DNA of 64,000 nucleotides from Gymnogyps californianus (Eukaryota > Chordata > Aves > Accipitriformes > Cathartidae), in the NCBI RefSeq assembly GCF_018139145.2, contig NC_059471.1:213423494-213487493 (forward strand). Reading direction: 5' to 3'. The notes under the pieces are model-generated. The model made no database searches and had not been told where the DNA came from. It saw only the letters and a list, made by a program, of their open reading frames with translations. Position numbers and translations under genes: made by a program. Positions 36,823 to 50,500 of this stretch are shown here, piece after piece. Within the stretch, counting starts at the first letter, position 1, and every line of letters begins with the position of its first letter.

Positions 36823-38915
36823 TAGTTTGAGAAGACTGAAGATGAGACTAATGTTGCCTTTTTACACAGAAATGAACTTCATCTCACCATAGGGCTGTCG
36901 AGATCTAGTTGGTATTGCCTAATTTTGAACTACCTAATTTTATCTCACACTGCAGCCCTGTCCCAGTACTTCTTAAACTGTTGACCTCTGTCTAGATGAA
37001 ATGATGGAGTAAATCAGAGTGTCACCTGCCAAGAGGCCAGTAAAATCACTCCTAGGTTAAGAAAAGGGTGCAAATGAGTCACAGTATTTTACTGTAGAAA
37101 GTAGTATGGATACTGTGTGAGGGGAAATAAAACAGAGACTAAAGCTTTCAGCAATAAAGAAAAACCTTCATTGTATGAAATTGATTTGTACCTGAGGGAA
37201 CAGTCTAATGGTCAACAAACCTGGCTGAATACTACACAAGAAAAAAAACGTCCCAAATCAAAATGTTGCAAATATTCAATTGTTTTAAAAACTGGTTCTT
37301 CAGATGATATTTTGTGGTCAAGATCCTTCAGCTTCCAATTGATATTGTTTCACCTGCACAGAACGGGATTACAAATATATACATTTTAGGGTTTTTTTTG
37401 TTTGATTTTGGGGTTTTTTTTTCAGGAAAAAAGATGACAGTAAGCTGACGTCCCTAAAGTTTGCCCAAAACAATATCCCATTTATTTGATGGATCAATTT
37501 CTCCATCTGCTGTTGCTAGCAGTAGTTGACTGCTTGCATAGGTGATCAAGCAGGACAGGAACCCAGGAGGAGGACAGGTCCCGAGACTTTTCTCTACTTT
37601 GTTCTTGTGCACAGTTACATGACTATAACCCTTACACCTTTTTTAAGTGGAAATTCACATCTGTTTTTCGTTACTCGTGCTGAAACAAAATTACATTTAA
37701 ACTATCAGAAAGTATTTCAATTTCAACTGACTGCTGAAGTTTTGCTTTAGGAAGGTGAAATGCAAAAAATATCCTAAAATTTCCCACTCCAGTTTACCTG
37801 CTACTCCCTAAACAAATATATCTTAGGAAATTTCAGAGTTTGGGAGGTTTTTTACAGCTTTCTTCATAGTGTGAATCACATTTCAAGTACACAGTTTTCT
37901 GGTTTTCAGTCTAACAATTTCCAGCTGGTACGAGTCAGTCCCCAATCTACTTTCTCAAATGACTAGCACTGTGATATTTTCTGTTCAGCAACCAGCGATA
38001 CAGGTTTTATGATTTTTTTCTCCTTGCTTTCTGCTTTATTGTAGGTTGAAAGACCTTGTAACACTGGCCAAACCTAATAAGCCATGAAAGAACATAAAAT
38101 ATTACAAGGAAAAGATCTTAAATACACCACTCCTATTCCACTTCTGCAATTGCCACTTGTCTAGTGTGTTTAACTATTTTTGAAATGTCACAATTTGAAG
38201 CTTTCTGTGTTCATAAACTATATATTGTTTTGGCATAACTACCTGGGCTTTCACTTCTGTTGCTCTGGGAGGAAGAAGCTCCATTGCATATTACCCTTCC
38301 CAATAAAAAAAAAAAAATAATAAAATTAACTTCAAAAAAGAATTTTACAAAATATATCTACTGAGATTTGAAGTCTTATCATGCTTATACAATGAGCTTT
38401 CAGGTAGGAGCAATACATAGCTGTGTTGGGAATATTTAACACACAAAAGATTATGTCCTGGAAGACTGAAATGGTGCTGTTGTCGTGTCTCATAGAGGAC
38501 TATGTCTCATATGAAAAGACTGTCTGCCTTAATCAGTAAGATAAATTCTTAATAATAACTATGGAATTAGAATAAATGAATGTACCCTTCCACTATAACA
38601 GACTTCTAAATTAAAGTATCATCACAGCTGATTTTGGAAATAAAGATGTCAAGTGTCTCAACAGATGAAATATCTTTTTCTTGCTATCAGTACAACAGAT
38701 GGATTGACATTCAGCTTCAACCTCCAGTACTACAAGCACAATTTGCTGCAAGTTGCTTGCTGCTCCGATGTATTCCCCAAAGGCTGTGGTATTATTCTGT
38801 ATAGAAAATGTGAGAAGACTAAAAAAGTACTATATATTTGATGTACTTTGATATTTTTCATGTAGTTTTGGGACATGGAGGGGAAAAAAACACAGACCTT
38901 TATAATCTCCTCTTG
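36823..38915. other. Non-coding DNA, no gene seen
   Basis: Frames up to 90 codons (37117-37389, plus), none recognised. T-rich patches lie near 37391-37422 and an A13 run at 38305-38317. No repeat copy is visible. Confidence 0.55.
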
Positions 38916-39020
38916 CAAAAGGTAAAAGGCAAAAGGCAAAAGGCAAAAGGCAAAAAGCAAAAGGCAGAAGAGAAGAGAAGAGAAGAGAAGAGAAGAGAAG
39001 AGAAGAGAAGAGAAGAGAAG
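38916..39020. repeat. Compound microsatellite: CAAAAGG heptamer then AGAAG pentamer
   Basis: Seven heptamer units (38916-38964; the second starts with T and the sixth ends in AG instead of GG) are followed after one C by eleven perfect AGAAG units (38966-39020). The heptamer part is imperfect and the pentamer part is perfect, which suggests that the pentamer expanded more recently. It translates as a Lys/Arg/Glu-rich stretch in a 78-codon plus frame and as repeated Leu/Ser/Phe on the minus strand; both are artefacts. Confidence 0.95.
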
Positions 39021-40594
39021 AATAATGTTCATATCAATGTTATCTCCTCTACAGGCAAATTTTGCTTACACTAATGTACTAAAAAATCAATTAACAGTTC
39101 CCTACACTTCAGCGGAATAACTACGTTTTTTTTAAAAAGAAAAAAAAGCAAAAACCACTCACCCAAAAATACCATACAAAGACTCATTTTGTGGAGATCT
39201 AAAATATGTCTATTGTGAAAGGAATAAAGGAGTGATTCCTTGTTATTCCAAAGAAAAGTTGAGTTATTTGCCATTGAAATGGAAAGTTCCCTCCCAAAAA
39301 ATTACAAAAATAGCAAACCAAGGTTTCTCTCTCTCTCTCCCCACGCCCCCACCCCCACCCCCCTCTGTCCTTTAGCTGGAAAGGCTCCGATCATCTAGCA
39401 GTACCTATGTCAGACCACAACATTTTGATTTAGTGTTGAGACGTCAACTTAAATTATTTCAATGGATAGTTCCCTTATGAGAGGAAAATTATCTCCATCA
39501 AAAAAATGTATCAGATGGGTGGGCTGCAGCTATCAATTACCCTCTGAGTACAAGCTTTGGCTAAATCTTGTTTGCTGCTTATTCCCTCGTGGACCAGAGG
39601 TTAACCTGTTAAGTTGAGAACTGATCCCAAAGTAGACATTAATGTCTTAATGCATTTAGTGGCTGTGGATCTTTTTGGCGGCAGGCTCCTGGGATTGTAT
39701 TGTTTCTCATACTTGACTAGGTCACCAATTGCAGAGGGCACCTGGAATGCTTGAATAAATATGGCTCGGTTTACCCTCTTCCTCCAGTTATTATTTCAAA
39801 GCTGTATGTCTTTCTACTGTTCGAGAGGTTCATGTGTCACAAAATATTTTCAAGGAACCAATAAGAATAATACAATACGTCTTTGAAGCGGTGTGGCCCG
39901 CCTTTTGTTGTGTTGTTTCAGGAACACTTATTGTAGCTTTACAAGACTCCTTTTTACAAAAGGAAATTATTTGGGATTCACTTTTCTCTGCATCACACTT
40001 CAGTACTGGAAATGAGCTAAAATGCTAAGGCTGTTCACCGCAGGTCAAACCCCGAGGTCTGGCTCCAGCTTTACCAGCAAAGACTTAATTATCTTTTTTT
40101 TTTTCCTCTGGCATTTGCATTTAGGTGTTCTACCAGGTAAGGATAAATTTGAGGATTAAGTCATAGCACAAAACAAGTGAGAATGCACAGGTGCTTAGCA
40201 TATTTTAAAGGCCTTGTAGGACTTTTCCAGCGACTTACATTAGTCTCAGAATCATGAGTACTCAGAGTTGATAAAATATTTTCACTGTAAAATCCTCTGT
40301 ATAGGGGCTTGGGAAATATTGTTGTTGTGCAATGTCTGGTCCTTATCCCTGTCCAGTCAATCTTAGGTAGAAAGACCAACAGATGTTCTGTGAGTACTGT
40401 GGTTTGTACCTGCTAGCACTGCTTTGCTTCTTTCGGGTGCTATGCGGAGAATTGAGTGATTGTCTTTCACAATCAGTAACTCTTCTGCAGACTCCAGTGT
40501 TTCCAGCTGACATTGAGTGTTTTCTGGGATTATTATGACAAAGAAGAGAGAGTAAGCTTTGCAAACCCTGTGCCAGAGTTTCTAGGCCCACTGG

Positions 40595-40625
<31 letters not shown>

Positions 40626-43334
40626 AACTCACACAAGGATTTAACCACAAATTTCACAACCAGGACTATGTCTACAGGTATTTTGTATCAATTACAGTGG
40701 CTGCTGATGAAAGAAAATTACAGTAAAAATAATCAGACTTGAAGGAAAACAGCAGTTATATGAAATAAATAACTGGGAGACAACGTTTGCAAAAGCCATG
40801 TAATGAGGGGCTGCTCTTCCAAAGTACCACATTATCTTCCTGCAAAGTCCCAAGCTTCTGAGTCCTTTTAAAGGACTCAGCTGCTCATGGGTGATATCAG
40901 CCTTCAGCTGGATCAGTCCCAAAATGAGCCACCCAAGGATCAGACCACACCGTTTGCAGCCAGGACTCTGCATGCATAGGCAATTACTCCAGGAGAAAGT
41001 GATGAGAGAAAATGTAATGTAAACTCTGCACTCAGCCAATAAATCTTACAGTAGCCTAATTTTTCTAGGACTGATGCCTCGAGCAATACCTGTGTGGGCC
41101 GGAAAGGAAGGAAGAAAAAAAAAGTCTTGAAGTTTCTAAAATTCCCTTATCCTGTTTATCAGAACACTGCTGCTTCTCTTAAATTGTGACCTTTCCCTTG
41201 GGGATTTTGCTCTCCAGACGAGGCTTCAAAGCCTTTGGGTTACTGCAAGAGACGTCCTTGTCCAAGAGTGGACCAGAAACACATATCATGCCTAACTACA
41301 ACTAATTTCGTGCTGTCAAAATGGAGTATAACCCCTGAGTCAGCAGCCACTGCCTGTTTTCAAGCGACTTTTGTAAATCTGACCAATATGTCAGCTGACC
41401 GAGGTGGAGAAATCTGTCTTTTTGGGTCATATTCTCTACTTGCTGGTCAAGTATTGCGTATTCAACATTTCAAACAGGTAGCCAGCTCAGCTGCAATGTG
41501 CTTATGAACATTATGCACTCAGAAAAATAGTTAGTTGCAGTCTTCAAGCTTACAATCCCTTTTCCTGTTCCAGAAAGGAATATATGAGATGACTTCACCT
41601 ACCTCAGTCAATGAGGAACCCATTGTTTTTCAATAGTACTCATCAGAGGGAGTAAAAAATGGCAAGGTGAAGAAATCATAATAATTCTGAAGGGCTGAGG
41701 TTGTTTCTGCTTTGCAGAGAAGAAATTGAACAGCTACTCACTTTGTCCAAATTTCCCCACAGACTCTTTTTTCCCCCAGACCCATTTTCTCAGTTTTTTT
41801 TTTCTTTAAACAAAACATGAAGTCTTCAGTTATTGACTTAGCAGGCATCTGGTTTCAGTCAGTAAAAGAAAAATTTCAACAGCCATTTTGAGAAAAGATT
41901 TGCTGAAAGTTTTTGCTAAGTGGATTTTAAAACATCACTTTATTTTTGCTAGATTTTTTCAGTTTCCTAGAAGGACTTTTGTTTTTTCAATTTAAATGAA
42001 GTTTCAGTGGGGAAAACAATATCAAACAGGAAACAAATCCCCCAAACTTATGTTCGACTATAATTTCCCCCAAGAAGGCCAGAAATCTCCTGCACCTCTT
42101 AATAGAACATAAAGCATATGATTTTTTAAAAATAGACAATGTATTTAACACTCATTTCATATTTGCACCATATTTATTCTTACTGAAATATAAAGTTAAA
42201 TTAGCAGAACTCCCTTTCCTGTGCTAAGCTAAACTTTGCTTTGTTGTTACATTTCTCACTTACTACAGCTCAAAATCACATATGGGGACAGTTAAATCAC
42301 AGGTTAAGTAAAGCATCATAACTTATTATGCTACGATAACCACTTGTGAGTCTGAGCACAAACTTGCATAAATTAACTACATTAAATTCATATGTTTAAT
42401 TAATGTAACTGTGCCTATATGGACAGTTATTGTGGTTTAAAAACAGGTAACCTGAGAATACTTAACCCTGTTTTGCTATTAGTGTAAGTCAGCAAAAGCA
42501 TGATTTTAACCAAATCAGGTATATTGAAGGGGGTGTGAATAGGAAATAAAACAAATCCAAAGTTTTGATCAGCTCTAATTTTCATCCAGGAAGGTGGAAA
42601 CTGCGTTCAGTCTTCGTTGGGGTTGTTGTGACTTTATTGTAAATTACTCAACTATTACTCACCTGCATGAATTACCTTAGCTATTCTGTGATTGTGGGAT
42701 ACTTATTTACCCCATTTTTTCATATATTGAGTATAAGTGTAAGGTAAATTAATTGGCAGACCTTAAATATACATTCTTGGAGCATACAAGACTTGAGGTG
42801 CATTTTCAATCACCTTGTTAGCAACAGCACTGTAAAAACTCTTAAGCTTTTTCACAAAAATTAACCTGTAAAAATAAAAATAAAAAAAGCTATTTCTGTT
42901 AGTGGTTGTGCTGACACAAGCTGGTCCTACCTTACTTGTCCACATTTTTAGTTCTTGCCCCTACTCAGCCTCAGTCTTTTCTATCACATAATAGTGGTGT
43001 TACATGGAGAACGATAACATTTTATCCATTTGGACTAAAACAAGTCTTTTTTTTTTTTTTTTTTTATCATTTGTGGTGACATTTTGACTGCTTATTTTTC
43101 AGCAGGATTAGTTGCCTGATCCAGTTTTACTCATGGTTCCACATCACCATGAATTGCGTGAAGACAAGAAAAAGCAACTAGGAGGGACGTGGCAGGGGAA
43201 AGGTTCCCTCAAGCCTCACAGCCTCCAGCAGGAAGGTATGTTTAACCTTCCCCAGGAGTTTTATGCACCAGCGGGGCGGAGAAAGACAAGGCAGTGCCTG
43301 AGCTTCAACTTTGAAAATGTCATGGTGGATTTAG
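39021..43334. other. Non-coding DNA with simple-sequence tracts, no gene seen
   Basis: Contains a TC repeat joined to a C-rich run (39326-39364), an A-rich tract with A19 (40601-40627) and a T19 run (43047-43065). Frames of 104 and 115 codons on the minus strand (40343-40657, 40692-41039) and 90 codons on the plus strand (41235-41507) are unrecognised. No transposon copy is visible. Confidence 0.55.
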
Positions 43335-43458
43335 GTACCTAAATCCCTTTAATAACCCATCCCTAAGTGATTTGGCTGAGGTCATAAAGACATTTTACAA
43401 CAAATCGGCGAATGAAGCCCAGATGTGCTATCGCCCATATGGGTATCCTAACTCCTGT
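43335..43458 (-). mobile_element. Decayed MIR-like SINE, minus orientation
   Basis: CCTAAGTGATTTGGCTGAGG, then TCATAAAGACATTTTACAAC, then GAATGAAGCCCAGATGTGC follows the complement of MIR (AAGTGACTTGCCCAAGGTCA, then CACAGC, then GATTCGAACCCAGG). The match is spread over about 120 bases with substitutions throughout. Confidence 0.45.
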
Positions 43459-45009
43459 TTAGGTTTCCCCTTTTCCCCTGAACTCAACAGGGATATGCCT
43501 GCTATACCGTCGTAACCTTTCCCTAACATCTTTAAGACGGGCAAAACTTGCAGCCTCCATCTTTAGTGGTTTAGAGCATCAAGGACCATCATAAAATTAC
43601 CATGGGGGACAGGATTTGAAACAACAACAACAACAACAACAACAGCCAGCTTGCAGAGCTTTTTTTCTCTATTTCACTCCCAAGGCGAGGAATTTTTACA
43701 ATACCCTCTGGAGTTCCCCTGGCCTCAGCATCAAACATAGAGTGCAGCAGCCAAGAACAGGCCCACACCCTGCACAACTTGCCAGCAATAATTAATTAAC
43801 TAAGGAGCAAACAGCAGCAAATATTCCCTGCATAGGATCACACGGTTTCATTTGGTTACATTCCAGTGATTGGAGTGTCACTCCATCTCTTTGTTTTGCT
43901 TTTTTTTTTTTTTTCAAATGTGTGGGTGTTTTTTTGTTGTTCTTGTTGTTGTTTTCCTTTAAATGAAAACTCAGAATCTGATTTAATAACATAAATCGCA
44001 AAGCTGGGCCCCAGGAATGAACATAGAAATCCAGCAATTTAATCTCTCTTATACCTTGCTAAACTTGAAATCTCCGTGACCCATCAACATCCTTTCAAAC
44101 CGATTATTGCTCCTGCATGGATAGGGCAGTTACTTCTTGACAGCAAGGGTCTGCTCATACAGTGAATGCTTCTGGAAGCATTGCTCCTTGGCAGGTATTT
44201 TGGCACAGCTCTGTCGAGGGACTCATAAGGGACTCGAGCAGCTAGTTGTCAGCATCAGTTGTCTGACGCTGCTGCTACCTAGTAATAATGTTCTCCAGAA
44301 GCCGTAAGTGCTTAGAAGTACCTCACTCTTGTCAGGACTTTGGAGCTTGGCTTGCACGTCATTCCTAAGCCAGAAGGGGAAATACAAATGATGTGTTTTT
44401 CTACCTATTTTGCTTGCAGGGGTCCATCTGGTAGGTGTTTTCAAAGCACGTGAGCACAAAGCATAGCTGCCAAATGAGGAGTAGATACTGCACTCCCATT
44501 TTGTATAAGGACTCCCCAGCTAGAGTGTACCGCACTGCCAAGGACCTACATTCATTTCTGTCCCCACTCTACACCTCTCATTTAACAGGTAGACATCCTA
44601 AACAACAGGTCATAAGGAGCAGTGGTCCTCCTTTCAGGAGGTTTCCCATCTCTTGCAAGGCGCAGAGAATCGCACTCCACAGCTCACATCACTGTCCCGG
44701 GAGCTCTGGTGTGATTAATTGATTATGATTGATTGTAAGCAAGTGCAGGATAAATTGACCGAGGTGTTCTAGGGGCATGGATGATCTCAGACCTCCTGGC
44801 TGAAGCCATTCCAGTTTACAGGCAATAATTCAATATTCCTGAAGCCCAAAATAAAAGTGCATCAAAACGCACTAGGGAAGCTGCAGTTACTCTGTGCATA
44901 TGAGCTACTCCTGGAGTTCCCCCTCTCCTTGTCTCTCCAAGGTATGCATTGCTGCGTGGATCTTGGCTATAAAGAGATCTTGATATGGCACTGTGCTGTT
45001 TCATAACCT
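43459..45009. other. Non-coding DNA with simple repeats, no gene seen
   Basis: Holds (AAC)8 at 43620-43643, a T15 run at 43900-43914 and a GTT-rich patch at 43929-43958. Frames of 95 codons (44435-44722, plus) and 78-81 codons (minus) are unrecognised. Confidence 0.6.
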
Positions 45010-45075
45010 ACCTAGTTAAGGCACTCACCTGGCATGAGGGGAGGGGGAGTTTGGGTTCTAGCCTGGAGGCCACTA
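45010..45075 (+). mobile_element. Possible tRNA-derived SINE head
   Basis: TAGTTAAGGCACTC (from 45014) fits a pol III A box, and GGGTTCTAGCC (45053-45063) fits a B box at tRNA-like spacing. The following sequence does not extend clearly into a MIR core, so this may be an isolated head of a MIR or related amniote SINE. Confidence 0.35.
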
Positions 45076-47344
45076 AATATTTCAATACCTGCTATTAAAT
45101 ATTCAATGCGGTGGGAACTTGAGTCTCTCTTGTCATTAAACTATAGATCTGTGTTTAACTGTGCTTTTCCTTTAACTGAATTGATGAAAATTCATGCAGA
45201 GTGAAATAGCCTTGGCCAGAAAGACTGTGGGAACTTCCCCCTGCACTTCACAACCCAGGACACTTATCAACAGGGTCCTGAATATGGGTTAAAACAGTTC
45301 CAAAGAGAGAAGAGATTCAGTTAAGTTTCTCACTTTTTGAATAAATACACTACATTTTGAAGTTTTTTGAAAGGAAAGGATTGATGCGTTTATTTCACCC
45401 AGCTTTGAAAAGAAAAGGTCTGGGTGTCTAATTCAGAAATGTTCTGGGATATGCAGCTTCTGCGCAGGAAGGCTTGCAAGCCCCAGGAATGGGTAGGAAA
45501 TAAACAACCTTTCATCTCCGCCATTTGTTTCTGGTAGAATTAGGCAAGTTTTGGCTGAATATGATGGCTTTTGTTGCCTCTACTAATAGGCAATTAGAAC
45601 TCCAGCTTGCTGGTAGCTACATGAAAATTGGTCACCACACTGCTCAACATTGTGACGCCCAAGTTCCCTTAATGGATTGACCTTTATGAATTAAAAGGAA
45701 CATAATGAAGGGCAGACTCATGTGCTTTGGCTTTTGTGATCTGCAGAACACTCGATGTAGCTATCATGAAGACAGTAGAAAGAAACTGTGGTCACTTCCT
45801 TGTCGAGTTACACCAAACGTGTCATGCAGATGAGAACCTGGGGATGGAGTACTGTGACCTTCTCACATCTTATTCTTGATCCTCCACAGAATCTAGCCTA
45901 TATATGTATACAGCAGCTTCTTTAGGTATGTTTCTAAAATTGCCTCCTTTTTCAGTAGTCCTTTTACATGTCTAAGACTTTTAGAGGTTGTATTATTTCT
46001 TCACTGCGGCTACAGGCTCTACTAGCACTCATTGGGTTGTTCTCTATTGCCTGGGCCTGCCCTTTGTATAATTGTTCCCATCTAGGCAAAGCAGTTATAA
46101 AACCATTAACAGTTCTAGAAAGCTCGTGTTTGTTACATAATTCAGCACCCAAATTTGGCCTTTCCTTTACTGGATTACTCCATCTGTTAATGAACACAAA
46201 CCAGCTCTCCACTCCTCTTAAAACACTCATTGGGCCAAGTCATATTTAAACGTATGTTATAATATACAGCTTGTCTCGTCTTGACCAGATTTTTAAATGC
46301 AAAAGAGCTAAGCAAATGAACATGACTTTAGGTACATGCTGATAGGCTGAAGAAAGCCTTAGTCAGATAATGAAAGTGGCCAGAATTTACTCAATGAGAC
46401 ATTCTTGGGAAACCTTCCCCAGCTGTAGGTGTAGCATTTGAAAGCCTAGCTCTTGTGGTTGCACTTTATTAAACTTTGTTTCCTATCTGTGCAGTGTAAG
46501 TAAGGGTTACTTACGGAGAAGAGGGTGAAATATTCTTTCACTCTCAATAAAAATTAGGCAGAGGAGCTCTTCTTGCTCTGTTTTCATACCAGTTCCTTTC
46601 CTGTGTTTGCAACGGTTCCCCTTCATTGTTCTTGAGTTAAATTTCAAATGATGGCACATATGGAAGATTTCCCAGACCTGGAATCGGGGGATGTGTATGT
46701 AAGGCATTTCAGACTAACCTAAGGACCCATCATCCCAGTACAGGAAACAAAGAAAGGAAAGAAAAAACATTTAGACCGGTCTTCAGTGCCATGCATTGCA
46801 TACAGGAGAAGGTTTGGCAGCCAAATGGCAAACTTGTTTCAATTAAAAGGTGAACGATAACAGGGGGAAAAAAGAAAAGAAAAAAAAAATCGGGAGGATA
46901 GAGTTTTCTGGAAAGGAAAGCAGCAGGCTATAGTCTTTCCTTTTGCTTTTGCTGGGCTCTTTATTTACTTATTTATCATCAATTAATTAGCAGCACTGCA
47001 GAAACACTAGCTCCCAAACAGCTTGCCACTTGTGCTCAGAGTAAATACCCAGTACACACAATGTAATTAAAAATGTAAATAATACTATCGTCAAATACTA
47101 GCTTATGTGTCAGTAGAAAGGACACTGCAGGACTCGGGAGAAGGAATAACAACAGTGATCTGAAGGCTACAGATCTGCTCATTGTGTGTGTTGACCATAG
47201 GGTAACACATGGGTCTAATCTATTTACTCATCGTGGTAGTACCTCATTGTTGATCACCATCAATATGCACACTGAGCACCAGCCAAAAAGAGAGCAGCCA
47301 CTGTTGTCATGGTGATGTTGTGAAAAGAGGCAGCAAAGAAAGCT
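45076..47344. other. Non-coding DNA, no gene seen
   Basis: Two fully overlapping opposite frames (93 codons plus at 45968-46249, 88 codons minus at 45964-46230) are the longest and are unrecognised. A-rich patches lie near 46740-46765 and 46866-46890. Confidence 0.55.
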
Positions 47345-47515
47345 CATCCAGTTACGGGAGCGGTGGCTGGGGGCTTGGGAACTGTAGGTTTGAGTCCCTC
47401 CCTTGTCACAGGGCTTTGAATAGGACGCTGGCAACTCACTCATTGGCTTGAATGCCATTTATTTCTTTGAAAGAGGCATTTAAATACTTCGTAGAGTCCT
47501 GCCTCAGTTCCCCAT
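47345..47515 (+). mobile_element. Possible decayed MIR-type SINE
   Basis: GTAGGTTTGAGTCCC (47384-47398) fits a pol III B box. GACGCTGGCAACTCACTCAT and TGCCTCAGTTCCCCATCTTT lie downstream in the order expected of the MIR core (GGCAAGTCACTTAAC, then CTCAGTTTCCTCATCTGTA). The gap between the two core pieces is longer than normal, so an insertion or a chance resemblance is possible. Confidence 0.35.
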
Positions 47516-50500
47516 CTTTACTACCTCACTACTCACCGGTATCTTTACTACTTTGGTGTCTATGAGCATTTATATTTTTCCTGGGCTTCACCTATATTTA
47601 AGACCTCCTTCCCGTGTTAATTCTTAGGTTTCTAATTAATAAGATCTTTCCCTTGAATGGGAGGACTAATATCCACTATCTTCTCTTAGTGACTTTTGAT
47701 AATTTGCCAGAACATGAGCATTCTTGCAAGCTTTAAGCCTCTGTCTTAAAAATATTTTGAGGGACATACTCTAACAGATACATACACACAGAACCTGATT
47801 AGAGATTCCCTCCCCCCTCCCCTCCAAAAAAAACAGATTGAAAAAGGGGGGAAATGGGTGTCTCAAATTACAGTCATTATGAGTGAGAATCTGCTGAAAT
47901 CTCATTGAAACCAACAAAAGCTAATGCTGCTGGGGCTTTGATTTTGGTAGGATTTGAGATTAACAGGAAGGCTGAGGTTATAAGGTACAATGTGTGCCCC
48001 TGTCAAATGTAGAATAAAAATGTGTTGTGATTCCAGCGTCACCACTCATCCCTTGCCAAAGGATGAGAGTACCGTGAGTATTTTTGCTTCTGCCTTGCAC
48101 TAGCCCTGCTGTAGAGGTGGGCCTTGCCAACTGCTTCTCCCGCCTTGACCCCAAATCCTTGGAGAGTGAGGGATACAAAAATCTCATCACTTTACTTCTA
48201 ACTGGAGCTAGGATTTGGACAGGTCCCATACCAAAACAGCATGGTGGTTCTCCAGGAGCCTGTAGGGTTGCCGAGCTCCAAAATATCATCAGTCCACAGC
48301 TCATCCTGTTGAAACAGGCTGAAGAGCTGTGTTTGTCCGTCCGTGTGAGGAATCAAGAACTCCTCCAAGGAACTGGAGACATGCGCTGGCCTAAGAGGGG
48401 CCACCTCTGCCACAAGGTGTGACAGTCCTCCCACAGCATTGCAGATAAGGCAGCACTTCTAGCAGGACCCCTCTCAGCCTCTCCGCCCCTTCAGCTCAGA
48501 CACATTACAATATACTGTTTAAATCCCCATGCTCTTTCAAGAAAAAATGTAACTGCTTCCCCAGGAGGAAACCTTGCCCAAGTGTGCGGCCACAGAAGCC
48601 AAAGTTTGTGGGGGAGGATCCACAGGCTGTGAAAATACTGAGGAACAGCTCTGTGGTTGCATTTCCATGGTGCTACGGAGCTCATAGCTAGTCCCTGAGC
48701 TAATACTTATTGTGCTGGTACTGATTTGGATTAGGTGGGCTACGCTGAGCACTGCTCTGAGATAGCTCCCACAGCTGGGCACGGTCTGAACCCTGCCCTC
48801 CAGTCACCCGCTCCGGAGAGGAGGCTCTCACTCTACCCCCCCTCCTTGCCCTGAAGACCGGACAGCCCTGCAGGATACCTCTGCTTCACGATCCTGGAAC
48901 TAGGGTGAAAAATATAGAGATTATAAACTTTCAAGTGAACATCTCCTTGTAGGCCTCCTCCCAGCAGAGTGGCATTTCGTTCCCCGTCCTCAAAGAGAAA
49001 AGTCTTGCTTTGTTCTTTTCCTGACCTCGGTTTGATTTTTTTCTGCCCTAAAGAGCTGTGAAGCCTTGTTGCTGCAGATCTATCACAAAGCTGGCTTCCT
49101 TGCAGCAAGATATGTAGGAAATCCAATAAAATGGATGGTGTGCATTTCCCCAGCAGCAACCATAGATTTAGTTCTTTGGAACAAAAATGGCTAGTTAGAT
49201 CACAGCAGAGCATTATTATCTGTCTATTAATTAAGTTGTTGAACATGATTCCCTTATAATCACCAAAAAAAATTAAAATAGGCAGTGTATTTTCTGTGCA
49301 GTAGGTTATTTCAATCAAGTGACACCAGCTGACATGAACAGCAGCAGAAAAAGGTTTATTTTAATTATCCTTTTTATTTTAGATCCCATCACAAATTAAA
49401 GGTGCTTCTCCACCCTTAAGATAAACCACATTATTATTTAGAATTTAAAAAAGAGATCCCCCTTAAACTTATTAAACTGCCTCTTTGTGTTATGAAGTTA
49501 GGCTCTGAAAAACTATCCTTCTTTGTCACTGAAATGCTCATTTCCTAACAGCTGCTCAGTCCTTAATGATGAGCAATTGCCATTGCTGTTAACCCTCTGC
49601 CTCACAGGAAAGTCTTTCAGCATGTGTGTATGTGCATATACAAGTATGTATGTGTGTGTGTATATATAAAGCATTTAATCCAGTGCATTCAGTTGCTGAT
49701 TGGGGCCACTAATTGCAGCTATGATATTAAATAGTAGTAATAATAATATGTAATCTAGGATATACAGAAGAAAAAGAAAAAGAAAAAGGAAAAGGGGTCT
49801 GAAGGGAAGTCTGCAAGATTAACAAAATCACTTTTTCTCCATTCCTTAATGCAATCTTAATTTAATATTCTGATCAGGAATGAAGAAGGAGTTGTGCAAA
49901 AAGCTTTGCTTGGTTTATGCAGGGGTTTTGCATCATTAACATTATTCCTTGATAGTAGTATTTTCTAAACTGAGGGCACTGGATATGTGTTCTGCTAACA
50001 TACCACACAGAAGGGTTTCTACTGCTTTACCAGGTTTGTGCTAGTTGCCTTAGCAAATGAAAGGTATCTTTAAAAAGCTTAGAATTTTTTTTTTATATCA
50101 TTCTATTGATCAAAAAAATATTGCCCATGATTTGTTTTAGATACTGCCCAAATTAAAAAAAATATATTATAATGTTTGCCTTGGCTTATTTTATACATCA
50201 GTAGAAAAAATCAAATTATGATCTCTGCTCAGGGCCTTCCCCTGATTTCTTGAAATTTTAATTGATAAATAAAGTACTGTGAGGTGTACTTGCTTGTAAA
50301 CTGCTCCCTGAGATACATCATTTGAATACTGATTTCTTTTTATTGGGAAACAGCAGGAAGATTTTTATATTTCTTGTTGAAAAATAAAATGGTACATTTA
50401 GTCACTTACATGCATGTAAAGCCTTTCTTCTTCCCCTTTGACAATAGCATTCTTACTTTTCCCTTCAGTTTTTTCCTAGTGCTGTTTATATGCCATATTA

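Noticed and set aside
40343..40627. A19 tract as the tail of a processed pseudogene
   Set aside because: No AATAAA at the right distance and no recognisable coding sequence upstream.
48833..49318. 161-codon minus-strand frame, longest in the window
   Set aside because: Length is within chance expectation for 64 kb; there is no motif, no repeat of residues, no splice context and no recognisable family.
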